Below, piece by piece: positions 56,633 to 64,000 of a stretch of 64,000 nucleotides of DNA. The notes beneath the pieces were generated by a model. The model made no database searches. It was not told the origin of the DNA and was given only the letters and a program-made list of their open reading frames with translations. The translations under genes and the position numbers were made by a program. The stretch is from Brevibacillus panacihumi W25 (GTDB taxonomy: Bacteria > Bacillota > Bacilli > Brevibacillales > Brevibacillaceae), in the NCBI RefSeq assembly GCF_000503775.1, contig NZ_KI629782.1, positions 930,001-994,000 on the forward strand, given 5' to 3'. Positions within the stretch are counted from its first letter, which is position 1, and each line of letters opens with the position of its first letter.

Positions 56633-56834
56633 GTCCCAAAAGAACCATGCGTAATTGTGAAAAGTTTATTAACTGGCGACACTCCCAACAGATTCCAAAG
56701 TCCTCTCGCTGCTTTTCCCGCTTGCTGGAATGGTGCGAAATCCGCTTGCGCTCTCCGCGGGAATGCCGTATCATGCAGGCTATACAAGAACGTGTCAAGA
56801 AATTGCGAATTCACAGATAAGGAGTAGAGAAGTT

Positions 56835-57767
56835 TTGAAAAAACCATGGATGGCCGACATCACCCTACTGTTGGTCGCCTTCATTTGGGGAAGCACCTTC
56901 CTCATCGTACAGCAGGCAATCGCCTCTTTGCCGCCCAACAGCTTTAACGCTGTACGCTTTACGATCGCGGCCTTGTTCTTATTTCTGCTTCAAATCATCT
57001 TGTACCGCAAGCAATGGAAAGAGTGGCGCGGCCCGCTTCTCGTCTCTGGAGCCATCCTCGGCTTTTGGCTTTGCTTGGGCTACGCGCTGCAAACCGTCGG
57101 CCTTCTCTACACGACACCTTCCAAAGCTGGTTTTATCACAGGGCTGTCTGTAGTGTTGGTCCCGCTTTTCTCCTTCCTGATTTTGCGGGATCGAGTCAAG
57201 CCTGCTGCGATTGTCGGTGTCATCATGGCCGCCTTTGGTCTGTATTTGCTGACACAGAACCAGAGCTTTACGTTCAACCTGGGAGATGCTCTCGTCTTCG
57301 GCTGTGCGATCTGCTTCGCGATGCAAATCGTCATCACAGGCAAGTACGCTCCGCGTTTTCCCGCCCTGCCGCTGGCGATTATACAGTTGTTCACCGTTGC
57401 TCTGTTAAGCTGGGCTTACGCTTTCTTGTTTGAAGATTATCAGCGCGCCTTCGATCCAGCCATCTTACTGATCCCGGAAGTTGCTTTTGGCTTGTTCATC
57501 ACTTCTATTTTTGCCACAGCATTGGCGTTCCTCGCCCAGACCGCCTTGCAGAAGCAGACCAGCTCTACACGGGTTGCACTCATCTTTGCTTTGGAGCCGG
57601 TTTTTGCCGCCCTTACTTCGTATGTCTTCATTCATGAGGTCCTAAGCGGACGTCAGCTCGTGGGCTGTCTGTTGATCTTCGTCGGCATGATTCTGGCAGA
57701 GCTGCCGATCAAGGAATGGCTGGAAAATGCAAAGCAGCGAAAGCAGAATCAGAAGCATTCCGCTTAA
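56835..57767 (+). CDS. EamA-family (DMT) transporter
   Basis: This 310-residue transporter has two five-helix EamA halves, each starting with a conserved segment: LLLVAFIWGSTFLIVQQAI and LGDALVFGCAICFAMQIVITGKY, with QTVGLLYTTPSKAGFITGLSVVLVPLFSFLI in the first half. It probably exports a metabolite or amino acid; the substrate is not predictable. The start is a TTG at 56835 (MKKPWMADI), 10 nt after AAGGAG; upstream in-frame codons to 56730 lack a ribosome site. It is divergent from hemA and convergent with the GH84 gene, sharing a terminator with it. Confidence 0.92.
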   Translation: MKKPWMADITLLLVAFIWGSTFLIVQQAIASLPPNSFNAVRFTIAALFLFLLQIILYRKQWKEWRGPLLVSGAILGFWLCLGYALQTVGLLYTTPSKAGFITGLSVVLVPLFSFLILRDRVKPAAIVGVIMAAFGLYLLTQNQSFTFNLGDALVFGCAICFAMQIVITGKYAPRFPALPLAIIQLFTVALLSWAYAFLFEDYQRAFDPAILLIPEVAFGLFITSIFATALAFLAQTALQKQTSSTRVALIFALEPVFAALTSYVFIHEVLSGRQLVGCLLIFVGMILAELPIKEWLENAKQRKQNQKHSA

Positions 57768-57777
57768 GTAGGAAGAA

Positions 57778-57810
57778 AGGTTCCCACCTCAACAGGTAGG
57801 AACCTTTTCT
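57778..57810. terminator. Shared terminator between EamA and GH84 genes
   Basis: AGGTTCCCACCT/AGGTAGGAACCT stem with a short CAAC loop. It is followed by TTTTCTATT on the plus strand and preceded by an A-rich stretch, giving a weaker T-run on the minus strand. Confidence 0.85.
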
Positions 57811-59164
57811 ATTGCCTGCCCTTTTTGACTTCCTGCAGCACGCTGTCGACAAACATGCTCATCACATTGCCGCATACCTTTTGCGGCATCGCCTCCGCGC
57901 GTTTGACCAGTTTCTTCAGCTTCAGCAGATGATAGGCAGCCTGAGCCATTTTCCCCTCGGTCCCCGCATCGATCAACGAGACGGCCGCTTGCCCGACCAT
58001 TCCCCAAAGGCGATACTTTTCGATCCACGGACGGCATTCTGCAAGCAGCTTGCGATTTTCAAGGCCGTTCAGCAGCTCGTCAGCCGTCATCTCCATTTCT
58101 AAGAAAAGATCCTGCAACTGCCGCAGCGCATCCCGCCTGTTTCCCTGTAAAAAATGAAAGCGAAACTGCAAGAATGCCTCGAGCAATTCAGGCGACTCCC
58201 TGTCATGCAGAAAGGACCCCTGCACATGCTCGGCAAATCGGCGAAAGGCAGCAGCGTGTTTCCTCCCGACTACTGCCTCAATCGCCCTGTCCCATGCTGC
58301 GTCTGCCAGATAGCCTTGCGGATTTTGCAGATACTCGGCAGCCGTCATCAACGGGATTTTGGAAGCCTCGGACGAAGACATGGCATTCGCGACGTATCCG
58401 GCAGCGTAGTTGCCCAGGTCATGGTCGCGATTGCGCAATGGACCGATATGAAGCTCATTGGCCATCGCCAGATCATTCACCGGATAGTTGTCCCAGTAGA
58501 GCGGACAACACTGGGTGTAGGTCAAAAAGCGCATGGCATCCTGGCTCGTCAGATAAGGGGAACAGACAAAGCGGCCCGTCCAGAACAATTCGACGGACCG
58601 CGGCAGATGGCGCCCCAGATAAGTGATATACGGTTCGTCCCCCATACCGCAGTACTGGGTCGGACAGACCAGCAGCTTCTTCGTCTCTGGCCAGGCATTG
58701 ATCTCCTCCCAGATCCATCTGGCTGTCGCGACATGAGCTTCAGCCAAATGGGAAAACGCTGCTTGATCCCCTTCATGCATCAACTGCAGCGGGATGTCAT
58801 CGTATAAAAGAGCAAACTGGCGCACGCCCTGTCTATACAGCGAGTAGAACTTGTCCTTCAATACCTGTAAATGGGTTTTGCTGGCGTACTCCATGCCAAA
58901 GCCGGGACTGATCGCATAGACGAAAGAAATCCCTTGCTTGGACGCGGCATCTGCCCATTCGCGGAACTGGTCCAGCTCCTGCTGCGAATGTGGCTGCATC
59001 CAGCGATCCCGCAAGCTCGAATCTTCTTTTGGAGAGTAAATGTAGGTATTAAACCCGCAGCTCCCCAAAAAACCAATCATGTCCAAGCGCTCCTGATGGG
59101 TCCAGGGCGGTCCGTAGAAGCCCTCGATTACCCCCGTAATAGCAAAACGCGCATGCTCGCTCAC
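57809..59164 (-). CDS. GH84 beta-N-acetylglucosaminidase-like protein
   Basis: This protein of about 451 residues is related to bacterial O-GlcNAcase homologues (NAGidase). The catalytic barrel starts at the N-terminus with GVIEGFYGPPWTHQERLDMIGFL, followed by YIYSPKED and the catalytic Asp pair in ALLYDDIP (Asp122 and Asp123). GH84 enzymes use substrate-assisted cleavage of beta-GlcNAc. There is no signal peptide or carbohydrate module, so it is cytoplasmic. The first ATG (59173) directly abuts AGGGGG; the GTG at 59164 has normal spacing. It follows engB. Its substrate may be a GlcNAc-containing wall fragment or glycan, which is inference. Confidence 0.85.
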   Translation of the reverse strand: MSEHARFAITGVIEGFYGPPWTHQERLDMIGFLGSCGFNTYIYSPKEDSSLRDRWMQPHSQQELDQFREWADAASKQGISFVYAISPGFGMEYASKTHLQVLKDKFYSLYRQGVRQFALLYDDIPLQLMHEGDQAAFSHLAEAHVATARWIWEEINAWPETKKLLVCPTQYCGMGDEPYITYLGRHLPRSVELFWTGRFVCSPYLTSQDAMRFLTYTQCCPLYWDNYPVNDLAMANELHIGPLRNRDHDLGNYAAGYVANAMSSSEASKIPLMTAAEYLQNPQGYLADAAWDRAIEAVVGRKHAAAFRRFAEHVQGSFLHDRESPELLEAFLQFRFHFLQGNRRDALRQLQDLFLEMEMTADELLNGLENRKLLAECRPWIEKYRLWGMVGQAAVSLIDAGTEGKMAQAAYHLLKLKKLVKRAEAMPQKVCGNVMSMFVDSVLQEVKKGRQ

Positions 59165-59194
59165 GGAAGACATCCCCCTGCCTCATGGTTTGGG

Positions 59195-59815
59195 TTATGA
59201 AGGATTGTCGGTATCTGGCTGATCGTTTGCCGCGCGCAAACGCCGCATGATTTCTCCCCACAGCTCGTCTTTTCCTTGACCGGTCTCGGAGGAGAAAACA
59301 ATGATGGAATCATCTCCGCGCAGGTTCAAATCCTGGCGAATCACCTTGAGATGCTGCATCCAGCGTCCACGGGCGATCTTGTCTCCTTTTGTCGCGACGA
59401 CGACGGTGGGAATGCCGATTTGCTTGCACCATTCGTACATGGCGACGTCATCCTTGCTCGGTGCATGGCGGATATCCACCAATTGGATGACGAAACGAAG
59501 CTGTTCGCGGTTTTTCAAGTAGCCTTCGATCATTTTTCCCCATTGTTCCTTGATCGTCTTGGCTACCTTCGCGTATCCATATCCTGGAAAATCAACGAAA
59601 TATAGCATCTGATTGACGCGGAAATAGTTCAGCGTCTGGGTTTTGCCTGGCCGCGAACTGATGCGTGCCAACCCCTTGCGATTCATCATTTTATTCAATA
59701 ATGACGATTTCCCTACATTGGAACGGCCCACCAGGGCAACTTCGGGCAGACCGTCCTCCGGGTATTGCTTCGGACCAACAGCACTGATGACAAACTCCGA
59801 TGAGGTTACCTTCAT
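59195..59815 (-). CDS. engB: Ribosome biogenesis GTP-binding protein EngB/YsxC
   Basis: This 206-residue TRAFAC GTPase is needed for 50S assembly. It has P-loop [14 protein letters not shown] near residues 31-44, G2 with [12 protein letters not shown]3 [10 protein letters not shown] and G4 VATKGDKI. It overlaps the lon stop by 4 nt, as in the conserved lonB-lon-ysxC order of B. subtilis. No extra domain. Confidence 0.97.
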   Translation of the reverse strand: MKVTSSEFVISAVGPKQYPEDGLPEVALVGRSNVGKSSLLNKMMNRKGLARISSRPGKTQTLNYFRVNQMLYFVDFPGYGYAKVAKTIKEQWGKMIEGYLKNREQLRFVIQLVDIRHAPSKDDVAMYEWCKQIGIPTVVVATKGDKIARGRWMQHLKVIRQDLNLRGDDSIIVFSSETGQGKDELWGEIMRRLRAANDQPDTDNPS

Positions 59816-62151
59816 GACTGGCCACCTTCTGGCTGTCTGGTCAAAGCGTAGCGAAGCACTTCATCCAGATGCTCTACTGGATAGAAGGTCAGCTCATTGC
59901 GGACACTTTCCGGGATATCATCAATGTCTTTTTCGTTATCCTTCGGCATAACGATCGTTGTCAGACCCGCACGATGGGCAGACATGGATTTTTCCTTCAA
60001 ACCACCAATCGGCAGCACACGACCGCGCAAGGTGATCTCCCCAGTCATCCCGACTTCTTTTTTCACCGGGATTTGTGTCAAGGCAGACACCAAGGCTGTC
60101 GCCATCGTAATTCCCGCGGATGGACCGTCTTTGGGAATCGCACCCTCCGGAACATGGATATGAATGTCGTTCTTCTCGTGGAAATCGGGATCGATGCCCC
60201 ACTCCTTGGAGCGGGAACGGATGTAACTGAAGGCAGCCTGGGCCGATTCTTTCATCACGTCGCCGAGTTGTCCGGTCAGCGTCAGTTTGCCTTTGCCGGG
60301 AAGTATGCTTACCTCGACATTCAGGGTATCTCCCCCTGCCTGCGTCCAGGCCAATCCCGTCACGGAACCGATCTGATCCTTCTTCTCCGCCAAGCCGTAG
60401 CGATAGCGCGGTTTTCCCACGAGGGTCTCAAGGGTCTTTGCGGTGACCACGACGCGTTTTTTCTCGCCGCTGACGATCAGTTTGGCTGCCTTGCGACAAA
60501 TGTTGGCTGCTTCCCGATTGAGATTGCGCACCCCAGCTTCGCGCGTGTACTGGCGAACCAGTTTGAGCATGGCGTCTTCGTTAACCTGCAGCTTATCCTT
60601 GCCAAGACCATGATCCTCCATTTGTTTGGGGAGCAGGTAGCCGCGCAGGATGTTCAGCTTCTCCAGTTCGGTATAGCCTGCGATCGAGATGACTTCCATC
60701 CGGTCCAGCAACGGACGCGGGATGGTATGTAGGCTGTTTGCCGTCGTAATAAACATGACATTGGTCAGGTCGTATGTTTCTTCAATATAATGATCGGAAA
60801 ACTTGTCGTTCTGATTCGGGTCCAGCACTTCCAGCAAAGCGGAGGCCGGGTCGCCGCGAAAATCAGAAGCCAGCTTGTCGATCTCGTCGAGCAGGAAGAC
60901 TGGATTGATCGTGCCAGCCTGCTTCATTCCCTGGATGATCCGTCCAGGCAATGCACCGACGTAGGTACGGCGATGACCGCGAATCTCCGCTTCGTCCCGA
61001 ACGCCGCCAAGCGAGATGCGGACGAATTCCCGTCCCAATGCACGGGCAACGGAGCGAGCCAGGGACGTTTTCCCTACCCCCGGAGGACCTACCAGACAAA
61101 GAATCGGACCGCGCATGGAATTGACCAGCTTTTGGACAGCCAGATATTCCAGCACGCGTTCTTTTGGCTTTTCCAATCCGTAGTGATCCTCATCCAACAC
61201 CTTTTCCGCATGGGCGATGTCCAGATTGTCTTCGGTCGTTTTGGTCCACGGCAAAGCCAGCAAGGTGTCGATATAGGTGCGAATCACCGAGCCTTCCGCA
61301 GAGGTGGACGGCATTTTCTCCAGACGATCCAGCTCTTTTTCGATCTTTGTTTTGATCCGTTCAGGCGCGTCGGATTTTTCAAGCTGTGCGCGCAGTTCGT
61401 CTACTTCACCCTGGCGTCCGTCACGATCTCCCAGTTCTTTCTGGATCGCTTTCATCTGTTCGCGCAGGTAGTATTCTTTTTGTGTGCGCTCCATCTGTTT
61501 TTTCACGCGGTTGCCGATCTTGCGCTCCAGCTCCAATACCTCGCGCTCGTTGTTGAGGATCGTCAACAGGATCTCCAGGCGCTCCTGGATGTTGACCGTC
61601 TCCAGGATCTCCTGCTTATCCTTCATTTTCAGCGGAAGATGGGAGGCAATCACATCAGCCAGTCTGCCCGGCTCCTCGATGTCAGAGACGGAGGTCAAAG
61701 TCTCTGGGGTCACTTTTTTGGACAGTTTGATATACTGCTCGAAGTGGTTGAGGACAGATCGCATCAGGGCTTCGACTTCATTCTCTTCTGCGTTTTCTTC
61801 CTCCAGATATGTAACGGAGACAATGAAGTAGTCGTCCGTCTGCAGGTACTCCTCGATTTTGGCGCGCTGCAGACCTTCCACCAGGACACGAATCGTGCCG
61901 TTTGGCAGTTTCAGCATCTGCTTGACGCGAGCCACGGTACCAATCTTGTAGATTTGTTCCGCACTCGGTTCTTCTATGTGGACCTCTTCCTGCGTTGCCA
62001 ACAGGATTTTGTTGTCATCCACCATCGCTTGCTCCAATGCACGAATGGACTTTTCCCGCCCAACATCGAGATGGAGTACCATCGTTGGATACACTAGCAA
62101 TCCTCGCAACGGGAGAAGCGGTAATTCTCGGTTACCGGAACGTTCAGCCAA
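59812..62151 (-). CDS. lon: ATP-dependent protease Lon
   Basis: This 779-residue AAA+ protease has an N-terminal LonN substrate domain (about 10-210), an ATPase with P-loop [18 protein letters not shown] and Walker B FLLDEIDK, and the C-terminal protease domain with the Ser-Lys dyad: Ser in [19 protein letters not shown] and Lys in [17 protein letters not shown]. It degrades misfolded and regulatory proteins. Translation starts at TTG 62151 behind GGAGAGGTG. The transcript leader seems to contain a terminator-like hairpin (62206-62230). It overlaps engB by 4 nt. Confidence 0.98.
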   Translation of the reverse strand: MAERSGNRELPLLPLRGLLVYPTMVLHLDVGREKSIRALEQAMVDDNKILLATQEEVHIEEPSAEQIYKIGTVARVKQMLKLPNGTIRVLVEGLQRAKIEEYLQTDDYFIVSVTYLEEENAEENEVEALMRSVLNHFEQYIKLSKKVTPETLTSVSDIEEPGRLADVIASHLPLKMKDKQEILETVNIQERLEILLTILNNEREVLELERKIGNRVKKQMERTQKEYYLREQMKAIQKELGDRDGRQGEVDELRAQLEKSDAPERIKTKIEKELDRLEKMPSTSAEGSVIRTYIDTLLALPWTKTTEDNLDIAHAEKVLDEDHYGLEKPKERVLEYLAVQKLVNSMRGPILCLVGPPGVGKTSLARSVARALGREFVRISLGGVRDEAEIRGHRRTYVGALPGRIIQGMKQAGTINPVFLLDEIDKLASDFRGDPASALLEVLDPNQNDKFSDHYIEETYDLTNVMFITTANSLHTIPRPLLDRMEVISIAGYTELEKLNILRGYLLPKQMEDHGLGKDKLQVNEDAMLKLVRQYTREAGVRNLNREAANICRKAAKLIVSGEKKRVVVTAKTLETLVGKPRYRYGLAEKKDQIGSVTGLAWTQAGGDTLNVEVSILPGKGKLTLTGQLGDVMKESAQAAFSYIRSRSKEWGIDPDFHEKNDIHIHVPEGAIPKDGPSAGITMATALVSALTQIPVKKEVGMTGEITLRGRVLPIGGLKEKSMSAHRAGLTTIVMPKDNEKDIDDIPESVRNELTFYPVEHLDEVLRYALTRQPEGGQS

Positions 62152-62205
62152 AACTTATGCACCTCTCCTTAGTTGTTCCCTTGATTAAAGATTCAGTTAA
62201 CACGC

Positions 62206-62231
62206 AAAAACGGCTCCGACAGCCGTTTTTG
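62206..62231 (-). terminator. Terminator-like hairpin between lonB and lon
   Basis: AAAAACGGCT/AGCCGTTTTT perfect 10-bp stem with a 5-nt loop. It is 140 nt after lonB and 55 nt before lon. It is symmetrical and could work on either strand. Because the probable lon promoter lies upstream of it, it may act as an attenuator in the lon leader. Confidence 0.75.
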
Positions 62232-62320
62232 ATCGTCGAACATACAACCCGCCGACACGAGAGACGCCGGTCCATCCAGCTTTTTGATATAGGCAGCGCC
62301 CTCGTATCAAGCTTTTTTCC

Positions 62321-62349
62321 ATTGTAGCGCAAACGCAATCTGATGTCTA
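62321..62349 (-). promoter_or_regulatory. Probable lon promoter
   Basis: On the minus strand TAGACA (62344-62349), 17 nt, TACAAT (62321-62326), only 22 nt downstream of the lonB stop. The start of transcription would be near 62314, giving a leader of about 160 nt. Confidence 0.6.
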
Positions 62350-62370
62350 ATCCGCAAGCGCACTCGACTG

Positions 62371-64000
62371 TTACAGGGACATCGGAGAGGAAGCCAATTC
62401 TTCTGCCGGCAACTGCAAGGTAAATCCAGCTTCTTCTGTTTCCGGCAGCTTCTCTTCAAGGACAGCAAGTTCCAGCACTTGTGACACGGTAGATACGGGG
62501 ATGATCTCGATTCCCTTCATCTCGGCAAAAATGGACTGCCAATTCTCTTCCGGGATCAGGACCCGTGTCGCTCCAGCCAGACGTGCCGCTTCTGCCTTGG
62601 CTACCACGCCGCCGACTGGTTTTACTTTTCCGTGGATGCTGACTTCACCCGTCATCGCCAGCAGGTTATCCACCGGCACTTCCCGGATGGCGGAGTAGAT
62701 CGCCGTCGCGATGGTAATCCCGGCAGAAGGTCCATCGACGGGTACACCGCCGGGAAAATTGATGTGCAGATCGTAATCATACGGTTGCACGCCCATGCGA
62801 TGCAGAACGGTCAGCACGTTTTCGATGGAGCCTTTGGCCATCGATTTGCGGCGGATTGTCCGGCTTCTGCTGCCCATTTCTTCTTCCTCTGCCATCCCGG
62901 TCATGGCTACCCGGCCTTGGCCTTTTGCGGCTGCAAGAGAGGCTGTCACTTCCAATTCCATGACACTGCCCATATTGGGACCGTATACCGCAAGTCCGTT
63001 GACCAGTCCCACCTGCGGCTGGTCATGCACCTGCTTTTCCATGCGGGGTGATTTCTGACTGCTGTGCATCACCCATTCCACATCAGATGCCTGGATCACT
63101 TTTCTTTCTTCTGTCAGGGCAATCCCAGCCGCAATCTGCAAGGTGTTGATTGCCTCGCGTCCGTTCGTCGCGTAGCGTTCGATAACGGAGACGGCGTCGT
63201 CCATGATGGTCATCTCCATTTTCGGCACAGCCGTCCTTACAATGCTGCCGATCTCAGCCGCTTTTAACGGGCGGAAAAAAATCTCCAGGCAGCGGGAACG
63301 CAGCGCCGCTGGCAATTCGTCCGGCAAACGAGTCGTCGCTCCGACCAGACGGAAGTCAGCAGGCAAGCCGTATTTGAACACGTCGTGGATATGGGAAGGG
63401 ATCTGTGTATTTTCCTCACTGTAATACGCGCTCTCCAGCATTACCTTGCGATCTTCCAAAACCTTGAGCAGTTTATTCATTTGCACCGGGTGAAGTTCCC
63501 CGATTTCGTCGAGAAAAAGCATTCCGCCGTGGGCTTTGGTGACTGCCCCGGGCTTTGGCTGAGGAACACCCGCCTGACCAAGCGAGCCAGCTCCTTGGTA
63601 GATGGGGTCATGCACGGAGCCAATCAATGGATCGGCAATCCCCCGTTCGTCAAAACGGGCAATCGTCGCATCAATCTCGATAAACTTCGCGTCTGCTGTA
63701 AAAGGGGATAAGTGGTTTCTTTTGGCTTCTTCCAAAACGACGCGGGCTGCTGCCGTCTTTCCCACTCCTGGAGGGCCGTAGATGATCACATGCTGGGGAT
63801 TGGGGCCGCATAATGCGGCACGCAGCGCGCGCAATCCATCCTCCTGGCCGACGATCTCTTCCAGCTTTGCAGGCCGTGTTTTTTCCGAGAGGGGCTCCGT
63901 CAATGCGATCATGCGCAAGCGGCGCAGGGAATCCAAGTCCTTTTTCGATTCTTTTTCCGAGGAGTTCTTCGTACTTCTTTGTGCGCGCAAGAGGTTCCAA
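62371..64000 (-). CDS. lonB: ATP-dependent protease LonB, N-terminus beyond the window
   Basis: The gene is open to the right edge, where the sequence reads WNLLRAQRS, matching the end of the N-terminal membrane helix of B. subtilis LonB, so about 20 residues are missing. It has P-loop [15 protein letters not shown], Walker B MLFLDEIGELHP and the AAA+ sensor region RLVGATTRLPDELPAALRSRCLEIFF. The protease domain has the Ser in [15 protein letters not shown] and the Lys in VKPVGGVVAKAEAARLAG. LonB is a membrane-bound protease expressed in the forespore in B. subtilis. It lies directly upstream of lon. Confidence 0.95.
   Translation of the reverse strand, partial: WNLLRAQRSTKNSSEKESKKDLDSLRRLRMIALTEPLSEKTRPAKLEEIVGQEDGLRALRAALCGPNPQHVIIYGPPGVGKTAAARVVLEEAKRNHLSPFTADAKFIEIDATIARFDERGIADPLIGSVHDPIYQGAGSLGQAGVPQPKPGAVTKAHGGMLFLDEIGELHPVQMNKLLKVLEDRKVMLESAYYSEENTQIPSHIHDVFKYGLPADFRLVGATTRLPDELPAALRSRCLEIFFRPLKAAEIGSIVRTAVPKMEMTIMDDAVSVIERYATNGREAINTLQIAAGIALTEERKVIQASDVEWVMHSSQKSPRMEKQVHDQPQVGLVNGLAVYGPNMGSVMELEVTASLAAAKGQGRVAMTGMAEEEEMGSRSRTIRRKSMAKGSIENVLTVLHRMGVQPYDYDLHINFPGGVPVDGPSAGITIATAIYSAIREVPVDNLLAMTGEVSIHGKVKPVGGVVAKAEAARLAGATRVLIPEENWQSIFAEMKGIEIIPVSTVSQVLELAVLEEKLPETEEAGFTLQLPAEELASSPMSL

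Noticed and set aside
56581..56820. 79-codon plus-strand frame upstream of the EamA gene
   Set aside because: Starts at TTG without a ribosome site, spans the likely hemA promoter, and its product looks random.
60790..62097. 435-codon open frame on the plus strand opposite lon
   Set aside because: Antisense shadow; Phe/Gln/His-rich with no recognisable domain.

Overview
The window reads as chromosomal core DNA of an endospore-forming Bacillota bacterium, most likely Brevibacillus or a close Paenibacillaceae relative. This rests on the sporulation genes (spo0B, spoIVFA/FB, spoIIB, spoVID, CotS-type coat kinases), on gene order that largely follows the Bacillus subtilis lonB-to-obg region, and on moderately high GC. 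Almost everything lies on the minus strand. The clear plus-strand genes are a 60-residue membrane protein and an EamA transporter. I see no rRNA, tRNA, CRISPR array, insertion sequence or prophage.

Reading in the direction of transcription (from 64000 down to 1): lonB (cut by the window edge), lon and engB; a GH84 enzyme facing an EamA transporter; the haem operon hemA-hemX-hemC-hemD-hemB-hemL; an accessory cluster (GyrI-like protein, 28-residue ORF, HscC-type Hsp70, atypical J-protein, DUF1266 protein, 91-residue protein, histidine phosphatase, alpha/beta hydrolase); an exported 5'-nucleotidase; a PadR/HAAS/DUF4097 envelope-stress-like cassette; hemE-hemH-hemY; spoVID with two overlapping CotS-type pseudokinase genes; a partner-switching module (PP2C phosphatase, multi-domain kinase, STAS protein); valS behind a T-box, then folC and murC; fabH behind a FapR-like operator; a short prepilin peptidase, spoIIB, a DUF4321 protein, maf and radC; the shape and division cluster mreB-mreC-mreD-PBP2-minC-minD-rodA; a cold-shock gene; a chemoreceptor; spoIVFA-spoIVFB; rng; the L21-Prp-L27 ribosomal cluster; spo0B-obg-PilZ protein; and a DUF1641 protein with a type II NADH dehydrogenase cut by the window start.

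Against the known B. subtilis order (lonB-lonA-ysxC-hemAXCDBL-spoVID-ysxE-valS-folC-comC-spoIIB-maf-radC-mreBCD-minCD-spoIVFAB-rplU-prp-rpmA-spo0B-obg), several blocks are inserted here: GH84/EamA, the HscC cluster with 5'-nucleotidase and hemEHY between hemL and spoVID, the partner-switching module before valS, and murC/fabH before comC. The most promising unusual items are the HscC/J-protein/DUF1266 cluster, which recalls the E. coli hscC-djlC-ybeU locus; the partner-switching kinase with an N-terminal four-cysteine motif and PilZ-like segment, together with a SigB-type promoter before the STAS gene; the two CotS-type proteins that have lost opposite halves of the kinase active site; and an internal duplication in PBP2. 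All family assignments come from reading motifs by eye. No database search was run.
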